Positions 47,286 to 55,397 of a stretch of DNA of 64,000 nt are shown piece by piece; within the stretch, counting starts at the first letter, position 1; the number at the start of each line of letters is the position of its first letter. Origin of the DNA: Rippkaea orientalis PCC 8801 (GTDB lineage: Bacteria > Cyanobacteriota > Cyanobacteriia > Cyanobacteriales > Microcystaceae). The notes under the pieces are model-generated. The model searched no databases. It saw only the letters and a program-made list of their open reading frames with translations, and was not told the origin of the DNA. Both the position numbers and the translations under genes were made by a program. The DNA is taken from assembly GCF_000021805.1 (NCBI RefSeq), contig NC_011726.1, positions 4,496,097-4,560,096 on the forward strand. Direction: 5' to 3'.

Positions 47286-47480
47286 ATGATGACTCCAATG
47301 GAATTAAATGAAAAGGGATTCAAAGCATTAGTTAATGCACTAGGATATGCTGATGCTATTCGCTTCCTAAAACTATATTATCATGGGAAAGGAGATTATA
47401 CTAAAGAGCGTCATCAATGGTTAGATAACATGAGTCTTGATGATATTTTCGCTGATATTAAACAGCGAGAATCTAAATAA
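47286..47480 (+). CDS. Putative antitoxin partner of the PIN toxin
   Basis: 64 residues starting MMTPMELNEKGFKALVNALG, then ADAIRFLKLYYHGKGDYTKERHQWLDNMSLDDI. I recall similar small proteins next to PIN genes in cyanobacteria, so an antitoxin role is likely though not proven. The toxin gene precedes it, the reverse of the more usual order. Confidence 0.6.
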   Translation: MMTPMELNEKGFKALVNALGYADAIRFLKLYYHGKGDYTKERHQWLDNMSLDDIFADIKQRESK

Positions 47481-47518
47481 TTATTTACATAAGGTAGATT
47501 ACACTTCGTTGATGAACC

Positions 47519-47704
47519 CTACAAAATAAATGATCGCACTACAATACAAGTGATCAGACTGTTCAACAACACATAGTTATTTGATAGAAGTGTTTCATTA
47601 AATGCCTCTTCGTTAAAACTAATCGCAGGAATATCAGCTACATAAGTCCCGTTATTATCTGGACAGACAATAATTGTATAGTCATTGATAATTTTTATCG
47701 TTGT
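47519..47704 (-). pseudogene. HicB remnant
   Basis: The minus-strand frame reads TIKIINDYTIIVCPDNNGTYVADIPAI, the start of a HicB-like antitoxin, then loses similarity (FNEEAFNETLLSNNY). The usual GCHAWG-type continuation is absent. It directly abuts the duplicated chlH tail, whose antisense supplies the first codons of the open frame. I regard it as a decayed copy. Confidence 0.55.
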
Positions 47705-47720
47705 TTGATTTAATTCCCTG

Positions 47721-47769
47721 ACAGCAATTGTATCAAGAGGTTGAGGACACAATTGAAGGAGTAGAATAA
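47721..47769 (+). repeat. Second copy of the last 49 bp of chlH
   Basis: Identical to 44851-44899 except for four substitutions, with no indel. The chlH frame is kept, reading QLYQEVEDTIEGVE and stop, and two of the four changes are synonymous. This is a remnant of a second chlH 3' end or a duplication made during insertion of the intervening 2.8 kb. Confidence 0.9.
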
Positions 47770-48071
47770 ACCTTGATCAAAGCCTTTTGCCTACCATGTA
47801 GCCTCCTCATGATATGATCCCCTTGTTCACTGACTTATCCAAATGTGAGGAAATCATCATGATTGACTCTCAGAGGTGGTAAGCCAACGGTGAAGCTACT
47901 GATGTTCAATTGAACCAAAACTAGGTAACTAGCAAAAAGATTCACTAGCATCTAGTAGCTAAGACCCAAAACCCATAAAACTGTCCTAAATCTAGTTATT
48001 TTAGGAAGACCCAACGATAACACTGTTTAATTGGGAAACTTCATTGTGAGATTGACAAAGCGAGGTTGAGT
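47770..48071. other. psbO upstream region
   Basis: 302 bp without a gene. A TATGAT at 47813-47818 could be a -10 element, but its -35 spacing is poor. The long leader before psbO may carry regulatory structure; none is obvious. Confidence 0.4.
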
Positions 48072-48899
48072 ATGAGATTGCGTGCCTTAATTGGTGCCTT
48101 TTTGGCACTATGCCTAGGGTTGCTAACGGCCTGTAGCGACGGACCTGCTAATGCCGTTAACCCCCAAGATTTGACCTATGACGAAATTTTAAATACAGGA
48201 CTAGCGAATAAATGTCCCCAAATTTCTGAATTTACACGGGGAACCATTCCCGTTGAATCCGGGACGACTTATATCGTCAAAGATTTATGTCTCGAACCCC
48301 AAGAATATTTCGTCAAGGAAGAACCCACCAATAAACGTCAAGAGGCTGAATTTGTTCCTGGGAAGCTTTTAACCCGTGATACCACCAGTTTAGAGCAAAT
48401 TACCGGAAAAATTACCGTTTCTGACGATGGGGTCTTAACATTTCTCGAAGAGGGAGGAATTGATTTCCAACCTATCACCGTTCAACTTCCTGGTGGGGAA
48501 CAAGAGCCGTTTTTCTTTACCATCAAGAGTTTAGTCGGTAAAACTGGACCGGGGTTTACTTCTATCAACAGTTCTACCGATTTTGAAGGACAATTTAAGG
48601 TTCCTTCCTATCGCGGTGCAACCTTCCTTGATCCTAAAGGTCGCGGTTTAGCTACTGGTTATGATAACGCCGTTGCTCTCCCTGCTACGGCCGATAAAGA
48701 AGACTTTGCTAATGTTAAACAAACTCCCATTGGCAAAGGGACTATCTCTCTTCAAGTAACCAAAGTTGATCAAGAAACGGGAGAAATTGCTGGAGTCTTT
48801 GAAAGTATACAGCCTTCAGATACCGACTTAGGCGCACAAGAACCCGTAGACGTTAAAATTCGTGGTATTTTCTACGCACAGGTTCAACCCGAAGTGTAG
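48072..48899 (+). CDS. psbO: Photosystem II manganese-stabilising protein
   Basis: PsbO is the 33-kDa lumenal subunit that stabilises the Mn4CaO5 cluster. The 275-residue precursor has a signal peptide followed by conserved YDEILNTGLANKCP, FTRGTIPVESGT, EPQEYFVKEEP, INSSTDFEGQF and SYRGATFLDPKGRG. The signal ends LLTACSDG, which matches a lipobox (L-T-A-C), so the mature protein might be lipid-modified. The ATG at 48072 gives MRLRALIGAF; a TTG six bases upstream is unneeded. A terminator hairpin follows. Confidence 0.97.
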   Translation: MRLRALIGAFLALCLGLLTACSDGPANAVNPQDLTYDEILNTGLANKCPQISEFTRGTIPVESGTTYIVKDLCLEPQEYFVKEEPTNKRQEAEFVPGKLLTRDTTSLEQITGKITVSDDGVLTFLEEGGIDFQPITVQLPGGEQEPFFFTIKSLVGKTGPGFTSINSSTDFEGQFKVPSYRGATFLDPKGRGLATGYDNAVALPATADKEDFANVKQTPIGKGTISLQVTKVDQETGEIAGVFESIQPSDTDLGAQEPVDVKIRGIFYAQVQPEV

Positions 48900-49394
48900 G
48901 CGATCGCTGTTGAAATTTTAACTTAATTAATATCAGTATAGGGGTCAGCGTCTGTTGACCCCTATATACTTTGATTCATTGACACTACCTGAACTACATG
49001 GACTTTACGCGAGGATCTTGTAATTTTCCTCTTGACGGGTTTATTTTTTGATGATAACTTCAAAAATCATTTTTAAGTATATTTACAAGGTTATCTATAG
49101 CTTTACAATTATTAAAATAGATTAGTGACCTAAATTCCGTACAATTAAGGATAATCTTTAAAGTCGACTGACTAACTTGTGGTAAAAATTCGGTTGTGTT
49201 GAGTTGCCCTTTCGCCCTACGCTAAGTACAGTCAAAACCAATTCAAAGTCAATTCAATTCAACCTCTTTGTAAGGTTCTGATCAATTCATTAATACTTTA
49301 TTTAATCTTTCAACAGTTAACCGCAACTGTATTAGAACCCCATTTTGTCCTTTTGTTATCCTGCTATACCTCAACCTAATTGTGGGAAATTGCT
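48900..49394. other. Region between psbO and sigF
   Basis: 495 bp with no gene. The first part holds the psbO terminator hairpin (48937-48966). The remaining 430 bp form a long upstream region for the sigma factor gene, AT-rich, with no clear motif that I could assign. Confidence 0.5.
48937..48966 (+). terminator. Terminator hairpin after psbO
   Basis: Stem tataggggtca / tgacccctata with an 8-nt loop, ending in tact-ttgatt. The inner GGGGTCA/TGACCCC core is the same as in the hairpins at 1347-1370 and 17903-17928. Confidence 0.7.
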
Positions 49395-50171
49395 ATGTAT
49401 ACCCCCATCAAAGAAAATTTAAAACTCGATACTCTTCGTTTATTTCTGGATTATCAAAAAACGGGAAGCATCCAACTGCGTAACCAGATTTTGGAACTCA
49501 ATTTTGGGTTAGTTCGCAAAGAAGCATACCATTGGGTTAACCATTGTTCTGAAAGCTATGAAGATTTGTTACAAGTTGGCTCATTAGGACTCATTCGAGC
49601 CATTGAGCGTTTTAATAGCGAAAAAGGTCATGCGTTTAGTTCCTTCGCGCTGCCCTACATTCGGGGAGAAATTCAACACTACCTGCGGGACAAAGGGTAT
49701 ACCGTTCGTATTCCCCGACGCTGGTTAGAGATAGGACAACAAGTCAAAAGCATTAAACAAGACTTTCGCGAACGGTTCAACCGTCAACCAACGGATTCAG
49801 AAATTGCTCAAATTTTGGAAATTCCCCTGAAAGAGTGGCAAGAAATTCAACTCGCTTTCCAAAACCGTGAACCCCTCAGTCTGGATCTTAAAGTCGGTAA
49901 TGACAGTGATGGACAAACCAGCTTAGCGGATTTAGTTCCTGATCCCAACTATCGGAGTTTTCAATTAAGTCAAGAAGATCAAATTCGTTTACAACAAGGA
50001 TTAGCACAATTAGAAGAACGCACACGACGAATTTTAGAATTTGTGTTTCTTCAGGATCTCACTCAACGGGAAACGGCCGAACAATTGGGGATTAGTGTCG
50101 TGACTGTCTCTCGACGGGTGAAAAAAGGACTAGAAATCCTCAAACAAACCATGACGGCAGAGATCTGGTAA
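49395..50171 (+). CDS. sigF: Group 3 RNA polymerase sigma factor, SigF-type
   Basis: 258 residues. Region 2 contains YEDLLQVGSLGLIRAIERFN and FSSFALPYIRGEIQHYLRDKG, region 3 RQPTDSEIAQILEIP, and region 4 LTQRETAEQLGISVVTVSRRVKKGLEILK, the FliA/SigB-like arrangement. In Synechocystis, SigF of this kind drives pilA transcription and motility, so it may act together with the pilGHIJL operon in this window. I use the ATG at 49395; a TTG at 49380 adds five residues. A small gene follows 12 bp later. Confidence 0.88.
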   Translation: MYTPIKENLKLDTLRLFLDYQKTGSIQLRNQILELNFGLVRKEAYHWVNHCSESYEDLLQVGSLGLIRAIERFNSEKGHAFSSFALPYIRGEIQHYLRDKGYTVRIPRRWLEIGQQVKSIKQDFRERFNRQPTDSEIAQILEIPLKEWQEIQLAFQNREPLSLDLKVGNDSDGQTSLADLVPDPNYRSFQLSQEDQIRLQQGLAQLEERTRRILEFVFLQDLTQRETAEQLGISVVTVSRRVKKGLEILKQTMTAEIW

Positions 50172-50183
50172 ACTCTAGCAATC

Positions 50184-50477
50184 ATGAGAGCCTCCCTAAA
50201 AGATAACATTATTATTATCAACCAAGAAGATTTACCTCAGTATAAAAAGGGAGGTTCAGTGGTTCGTAATAGTTATTTTTGGGCGTTAAAATCTATTGCC
50301 TGTTATGCGAGAAAAGGCTGTGATTGGGAATTTGATCAACCCGTTTGGACTGCCTTAAGTCGGATGTTATTATCCTTTACTGAATCAGGCTATTTGGGGT
50401 ATTCAGAAACTATTCTTGAGTTTGATCCAGATATACCTATTCCTGAGGTTTTACGGTCTGTTTCTACTTGGTTATAA
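50184..50477 (+). CDS. Conserved cyanobacterial protein of unknown function
   Basis: 97 residues, no signal peptide or membrane span. It starts 12 bp after sigF on the same strand and is probably cotranscribed. It contains a CYARKGCDWEFDQPVW stretch with two cysteines. I recognise no domain. Confidence 0.6.
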   Translation: MRASLKDNIIIINQEDLPQYKKGGSVVRNSYFWALKSIACYARKGCDWEFDQPVWTALSRMLLSFTESGYLGYSETILEFDPDIPIPEVLRSVSTWL

Positions 50478-50596
50478 TGAAAGATGATCGATGCGTTGGG
50501 AACCCATCCTACGTTTAATGGAGTCAGTGAAGGCTTAATAATATTGAGCCTGTACAGCAGTTAAATTTATAGATGGGGAATTTTCCTGAAATTCTG

Positions 50597-50887
50597 TTAA
50601 ATGGATAAAAATTCAATACGAGGGATGAGGGGATCTTGAACTAATCCGACACCAGTAAATCCCCACCGTTGTAGAATACTTTTTAATTGAGTGCCTGGAA
50701 TGGATTCAACCCAAAAGCGATCGCTAACTCCTGAACCATGGCTATTCAGATAACTTAATGCCTCAAAATGTTCTTTAAATAGTAACAAATATTGATCAAT
50801 TTTTTCCTTGTTTTCTTGAGGGATTCGTGCTACTAAATATTGACCATCAGTTTTAGCACGAATTAAATAGTGAACTTGAGATAACAT
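50597..50887 (-). CDS. Conserved protein of unknown function
   Basis: 96 residues, mixed alpha/beta by appearance: VHYLIRAKTDGQYLVARIP at the start and RWGFTGVGLVQDPLIPRIEFL at the end. No family recognised. It follows the ABC permease gene on the same strand with an 11-bp gap, so it may be its operon partner. Confidence 0.55.
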   Translation of the reverse strand: MLSQVHYLIRAKTDGQYLVARIPQENKEKIDQYLLLFKEHFEALSYLNSHGSGVSDRFWVESIPGTQLKSILQRWGFTGVGLVQDPLIPRIEFLSI

Positions 50888-50898
50888 ATATTGAACAT

Positions 50899-51948
50899 TT
50901 ATTTTAAGTTTTCTAATTTGATGCGAGGATCAACAACTTTAAGTAATAAATCAGCCAATAAATTACCGATAATTAACATAGCTGCACCCATCGTTAGGCT
51001 ACCCATCACTAAGTAAAGATCCTGGGCGGTAACTGCTTGTAAAATCAACCGTCCTAACCCTGGCCAATTAAAGAAAAATTCAGCAATAAATGAGCCTCCT
51101 AATAGGCTGGCAAACTCAAATCCAAGTAAGGTAATTAAGGGGTTAACTGCATTGCGTAAAGCGTGAACATAAATCACCTTATCTTCGGGTAATCCTTTAG
51201 CCCTGGCTGTTTGAATATAATCTTGTCGCATGACATCCAACATTTGTCCCCGCATCAAGCGCATTAACCCCGCAAAACTGGTAACGGTTAAGGCAATGGT
51301 TGGGAGAATCATGTGCCAACCGATATCAAGAATTTGACCGATGGGAGATAATTCCGCATGATTTAAACTGGTCATATTTCCTACAGGTAAAATAGGGGAA
51401 ACATTTTGAGCGACAATTAATAGTAATAAGGCCGTAATAAAGCTAGGAAATCCCTGCCCTAAGTAACTAATAACCCGAAGAATTTTATCAATCACAGTAT
51501 TTTGTTTAACCGCACTTAAAATCCCTAACGGTAAGGCAATTAGCCACGTTAAAATAATCGAAGAAATGGCTAATAATAAAGTCGCGGGAATCCGTTCAGC
51601 TAATAGGGAAGAAACAGACCGATTATAGGCAAAACTGACCCCAAAATCCAAGCGAGTCACGATTTGCCATAACCAGCGTCCATACTGTTCATACCAAGGT
51701 CTATCTAACCCAAAGCGTTTAATAAAATCCTCAAGGGTTTGTTGAGAAATAGTCGGATTTTGCTGTAACGTAGCGACAAAATTGCCGGGAGCAAGTTGGA
51801 TAATAACAAAACTCAAAAAAGAGGCTAATAATAATGTTAATAGTCCTTGTAAAATCCGTTTTAGAACATAAAGGGTTGTTTCACTGGTTAATAAAACTTG
51901 TAGTCCAGTTAATTTTTGATTGACTGAAGAAGAACGAGTAACAGTCAT
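50899..51948 (-). CDS. Peptide/nickel-type ABC transporter permease (DppB-like)
   Basis: A 349-residue permease with about six helices. FVIIQLAPGNFV near the start and DFIKRFGLDRPWYEQYGRW are typical of the DppB/OppB group, and ARAKGLPEDKVIYVHALRNAVNPLI is the EAA loop that contacts the ATPase. No ATPase, binding protein or second permease lies beside it, so it is an orphan here and partners must be elsewhere. The substrate may be a dipeptide, oligopeptide or nickel. Confidence 0.88.
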   Translation of the reverse strand: MTVTRSSSVNQKLTGLQVLLTSETTLYVLKRILQGLLTLLLASFLSFVIIQLAPGNFVATLQQNPTISQQTLEDFIKRFGLDRPWYEQYGRWLWQIVTRLDFGVSFAYNRSVSSLLAERIPATLLLAISSIILTWLIALPLGILSAVKQNTVIDKILRVISYLGQGFPSFITALLLLIVAQNVSPILPVGNMTSLNHAELSPIGQILDIGWHMILPTIALTVTSFAGLMRLMRGQMLDVMRQDYIQTARAKGLPEDKVIYVHALRNAVNPLITLLGFEFASLLGGSFIAEFFFNWPGLGRLILQAVTAQDLYLVMGSLTMGAAMLIIGNLLADLLLKVVDPRIKLENLK

Positions 51949-51981
51949 AAGTTGTTCATGATATAAATCAGTATTATTGAA

Positions 51982-52500
51982 TTAATAATCTACCAGAGTA
52001 ATAATAGGAACATCAGGGAGTTTTTCACGGCCACCCAACCCCGTTAACTCAATGATAAAAGCAAATCCTAACACCTCACAGCCAATTTTTTCTAATAAAT
52101 CTGCTGTGGCTTTTGCCGTTCCTCCGGTGGCAATCAAATCATCAACAATCAGAACTCGATGATGATCAGCTAGGGCATCTTGATGAATTTCTAGGCGGTC
52201 TGTACCATATTCTAACTCATATTCAACCTGATGAACGGCGGCGGGAAGTTTACCGGGTTTACGGACGGGGACAAAACCCGCTTGGAGTTGATAGGCTAAA
52301 GGGACACCAAAGAGAAACCCGCGAGATTCCATTCCCACCACATAGTCGGGGATTAAACCTGCCGTTTGACATTTTTCGGTTAGTGTATCGATGGTATAGC
52401 GTAATCCTTCCCCGTGGCTCAAAAGAGTAGTAATGTCCCGAAACATAATGCCAGGTTTGGGAAAATCAGGAATATCTCGAATTAGGGCTTTAAGATCCAT
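51982..52500 (-). CDS. apt: Adenine phosphoribosyltransferase
   Basis: 172 residues that salvage adenine to AMP using PRPP. The PRPP loop [16 protein letters not shown] (about 121-136) is the diagnostic motif. The start [18 protein letters not shown], the [10 protein letters not shown] segment and VRKPGKLP are also standard Apt features. Length is normal. It lies 33 bp upstream of the ABC permease on the same strand. Confidence 0.95.
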   Translation of the reverse strand: MDLKALIRDIPDFPKPGIMFRDITTLLSHGEGLRYTIDTLTEKCQTAGLIPDYVVGMESRGFLFGVPLAYQLQAGFVPVRKPGKLPAAVHQVEYELEYGTDRLEIHQDALADHHRVLIVDDLIATGGTAKATADLLEKIGCEVLGFAFIIELTGLGGREKLPDVPIITLVDY

Positions 52501-52638
52501 AGAGTTTGAGTTGATAGCGTTATTCAGTTAAGGTACTCTGAAGACTTAGAATTTTAGTATACTCAGAGATTCAACCAGAGACACCAAAGGATTATATCTT
52601 GTTTAATGAAGTTAGAAACCTGATTAAGCTATTCTAGG

Positions 52639-53268
52639 ATGAGTCCCACTGTTAGCCTGATGACCGATTCAATTGCTCCTGCTGAGTCCAAACCCCTTAT
52701 TTTAGATGTCCTGCCTGATTTTCCGATCTCTGGACAGCGATGTGCTGTGCGACTACAGCAACAGATTGATCTATTATTGCTGACGATTGAAGCGTTAGAA
52801 TTAGGAGCATCGGAATATATGCTCGAAACCATTGAAAAGTTACATTTTCAGGAGATTATTAAAAATCGTATTGCCCTGTGGCGGTTACGTTCTACCAATC
52901 CTTGGCGGCGTTCCTATACCCGTGATACCCTGACCTTAACGCAAGCAAAAGCCTTAGTTATTATCGCTAGTTATCGGGCTAAACCCCTAGCCGTTCAGAT
53001 TCGGCAATTGCTGTTAGCTGAACAACAAATGCGTCAAAAAGGCTTACCCGTTAATTGTCATTTTCTGTTGGCTGAGTATTTGGATCAATTTTGTGCCCAT
53101 TTCCAAAGCCGTATGAATCCTCGTCGTGCTAAGGTAGCCGTCTATCTGTCTTCGACGGAGCAATTACATGAATTAGCTTTATCTTTATTAAAACAACTGT
53201 TATTTTGCACGGGAACCGCAGGGATGCAACGTTTTTGGATTAGTTTATTTGATGGGGAGGTGGCATGA
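52639..53268 (+). CDS. DUF3038 family protein
   Basis: 209 residues of DUF3038, a family seen in cyanobacteria. LLLTIEALELGASEYMLE and NRIALWRLRSTNPWRR are recognisable blocks. All helical, no signal. Its stop overlaps the start of the DUF4335 gene by 4 bp (ATGA), so they are coupled and probably function together. Role unknown. An in-frame ATG at 52660 is an alternative start. Confidence 0.82.
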   Translation: MSPTVSLMTDSIAPAESKPLILDVLPDFPISGQRCAVRLQQQIDLLLLTIEALELGASEYMLETIEKLHFQEIIKNRIALWRLRSTNPWRRSYTRDTLTLTQAKALVIIASYRAKPLAVQIRQLLLAEQQMRQKGLPVNCHFLLAEYLDQFCAHFQSRMNPRRAKVAVYLSSTEQLHELALSLLKQLLFCTGTAGMQRFWISLFDGEVA

Positions 53269-53921
53269 GTATTCGCCGTCAGTATAGTTTGCCCAATTGT
53301 ACGTTAGTTTTAGAAGGACTCAGCGATAGTTTTGGGACGAATGATGCCACCATGGGTCGTCCTGTATTATCTATTTTAGTAAATGCTGAATGCCATTTTG
53401 TGGGTATTCCCCAAAAACTTCAAGGGGGACGCACTTTTGTAGAAAATTTGGCTAAAGCCGTTAGTGCCTATGCTCAAGAATATCTTAGTGGGGTTCCTCA
53501 TCCCCAAGAGGTGGTATCAGAGGAAGATTCTATCCGTTTAGAAAAAATTCCGGACACCCATCTGCATCGTCTTACTTGGCAAGCTAATCCTAAGACGGAA
53601 CAACCCCCACTTGAATTAGAGTTAACCACGGTTCAGTTATTTGATCTGGTTGAAGGGATTGATCAGTTTTTTGCCGATAGTCAGACTTTACCCGATTTAA
53701 CCCTACAGCTACGCCCCCTTTCGCGGCGATATCGGGTTCCTGATGAACCTTTGGTACAACGGGCGGTTCCCGCTACCCTAGGAATAGTTAGTTTAGCGAT
53801 AGCAGGGTTAGCGTTATTTTTCCTCCCCATCCCCGAAGTCCGCGAACCAGAACCGAAACCAGAGGTTACTCCGACGCAACCTGTCCCGAATAATACTCCT
53901 GTTCCACCTTCGGGTAATTAG
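53265..53921 (+). CDS. DUF4335 family protein with C-terminal membrane segment
   Basis: 218 residues. SIRRQYSLPNCTLVLEGLSD begins the DUF4335 domain. A transmembrane helix (ATLGIVSLAIAGLALFFLPI, about 171-190) is followed by a Pro/Glu-rich tail. It is coupled to the DUF3038 gene by a 4-bp overlap. Function unknown; membrane location suggests that DUF3038 is recruited to it. Confidence 0.82.
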   Translation: MSIRRQYSLPNCTLVLEGLSDSFGTNDATMGRPVLSILVNAECHFVGIPQKLQGGRTFVENLAKAVSAYAQEYLSGVPHPQEVVSEEDSIRLEKIPDTHLHRLTWQANPKTEQPPLELELTTVQLFDLVEGIDQFFADSQTLPDLTLQLRPLSRRYRVPDEPLVQRAVPATLGIVSLAIAGLALFFLPIPEVREPEPKPEVTPTQPVPNNTPVPPSGN

Positions 53922-53977
53922 ACTTTTCTATTTTTATTCTCTGTTGCTTGTTGCCTGTTTTCTAAGATTAAAATTTT

Positions 53978-54490
53978 ATGAGTTCCGAGACGCAAGAAGA
54001 ATTTGAATTAAAATATCAAGTGGGGCAAGAGTTGCTTGAACGGGGGCAATATCGACTGAGTGTGGAAACCCTCGAAGAAGCGCGAGAATTAGTCAATCTT
54101 TCCTCTCGTTTGGGGGGAGAAGTGCAAATGTGGTTAGTAACAGCTTATCAGGCTGCGGGACGGCTGGAGGATGCGATCGCCCTTTGTGAAGCGTTAACCC
54201 GTCATCCTAATGGGGAAATTCGCAAGCAAAGTCAAGGAGTTCTCTATATTCTACGCGCCCCTAAGTTAAAACGTCCTGAAGAATGGATGGTTAAAATTCC
54301 GACTGCTGAGGGAGAAGTATCTAATAAACCTCAGTATATTAGCTCTAAACCGATTAATAAACCCTCTGATAAACCTTCTTTGGAATTGGAAGATTTAAGC
54401 AAAATCAATACTCAGGATAATTATTTTATCTGGGTTGCTTTGGGGTTTCTGTTATTACTGTTGGGGGGGACATTTTGGTTTGCTCAATGA
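53978..54490 (+). CDS. TPR-like protein with C-terminal membrane anchor
   Basis: 170 residues. Helical pairs over about residues 10-90 (YQVGQELLERGQYRLSVETL, QMWLVTAYQAAGRLEDAIAL) look like TPR repeats. A C-terminal helix (YFIWVALGFLLLLLGGTFWF) anchors it in the membrane. It lies 56 bp after the DUF4335 gene and is likely part of the same unit. Function unknown. Confidence 0.7.
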   Translation: MSSETQEEFELKYQVGQELLERGQYRLSVETLEEARELVNLSSRLGGEVQMWLVTAYQAAGRLEDAIALCEALTRHPNGEIRKQSQGVLYILRAPKLKRPEEWMVKIPTAEGEVSNKPQYISSKPINKPSDKPSLELEDLSKINTQDNYFIWVALGFLLLLLGGTFWFAQ

Positions 54491-54507
54491 ATAATACAAA
54501 GTTTACT

Positions 54508-55380
54508 TTACTGCAATTTTTCATACCGTTTAAATATATCATTAGTAATCTCAACTGCTTTTTGATTATGGCTTGCTAAAAATAAAGCATAAAGTACCGA
54601 ATTAGTTGAATTTTTCATAAGAACTGGTTGACTAACATATTCAAACAATGATCTAAGTTGTTCAGTGTATAAATTAGCTAACCATTCAGCTTTAATTGTA
54701 TCACGTTTTAGAGACAATGTTGATTCATTTGTCTCAGAAAATAAACTTAGTTGAATAGAAGAGGGTGGTTTATAAACTTCTTGATTAATCCAATCGGTAT
54801 TACCCATAATTTTATCCAAAAGTTCGATAGTTTCTGAGTCAGGTTTTTGATCTCTAGGGAGTATTCGTGTTACCCCCATTATAGAAAAATTAACAAAGAT
54901 GTCACATTTTTTTGTATTACCTAACTTTTTTATTGTTTCCCAATCAATTGATAATCCGTAGGGATCTAAAAAAACAAAAGCTCGTTTTGATTTAGAATTA
55001 AACTTAGGTATTAATTGATTAGATAAAATTTCATTGCAATTTCCTTGATAAACTTCTATATTACAATCTCGAAAGTCTTCTTTAAGTTTCTCTATGCGTT
55101 CTATTCGTTTTGTTGAAATATCGATAAACCAATAGCCATCAAATTTAGGTTCTGTTTTTAAAGCACGCAAAGGAGAACCTTCAATATATCTTTCTTCATC
55201 TTTAGCTTTTGGTTTGACAGAACCAGCAAAAGCATCAATATAATAGTAGCCTTGAAGCCATGTTTTTTTTTGTTTATTCATAATAACAGAATAAGCTTTA
55301 AGATACTTAGCCAATAACTTTAGCTTATGTTCCGACCAGATACCAATTATATCTTCTCCTTCGCTGCCAAATCGACTCAT
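54508..55380 (-). CDS. Three-Cys-motif partner protein TcmP
   Basis: 290 residues of the TcmP family, named for its linkage with the three-Cys-motif protein encoded directly upstream. YYIDAFAGSVKP and WFIDIS resemble SAM-dependent methyltransferase motif I and acidic loop, and AFVFLDPYGLSIDW is the family's central block. Methyltransferase-like binding is inference only. The gene is 17 bp after its partner, so both form one operon. Function of the pair is unknown. Confidence 0.82.
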   Translation of the reverse strand: MSRFGSEGEDIIGIWSEHKLKLLAKYLKAYSVIMNKQKKTWLQGYYYIDAFAGSVKPKAKDEERYIEGSPLRALKTEPKFDGYWFIDISTKRIERIEKLKEDFRDCNIEVYQGNCNEILSNQLIPKFNSKSKRAFVFLDPYGLSIDWETIKKLGNTKKCDIFVNFSIMGVTRILPRDQKPDSETIELLDKIMGNTDWINQEVYKPPSSIQLSLFSETNESTLSLKRDTIKAEWLANLYTEQLRSLFEYVSQPVLMKNSTNSVLYALFLASHNQKAVEITNDIFKRYEKLQ

Positions 55381-55397
55381 AAATAATGCACCTTTAA

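Noticed and set aside
47870-47890. Tiny ORF MIDSQRW with AGGAAA upstream of its ATG
   Set aside because: Seven codons only; no support beyond chance and it lies in the psbO leader.
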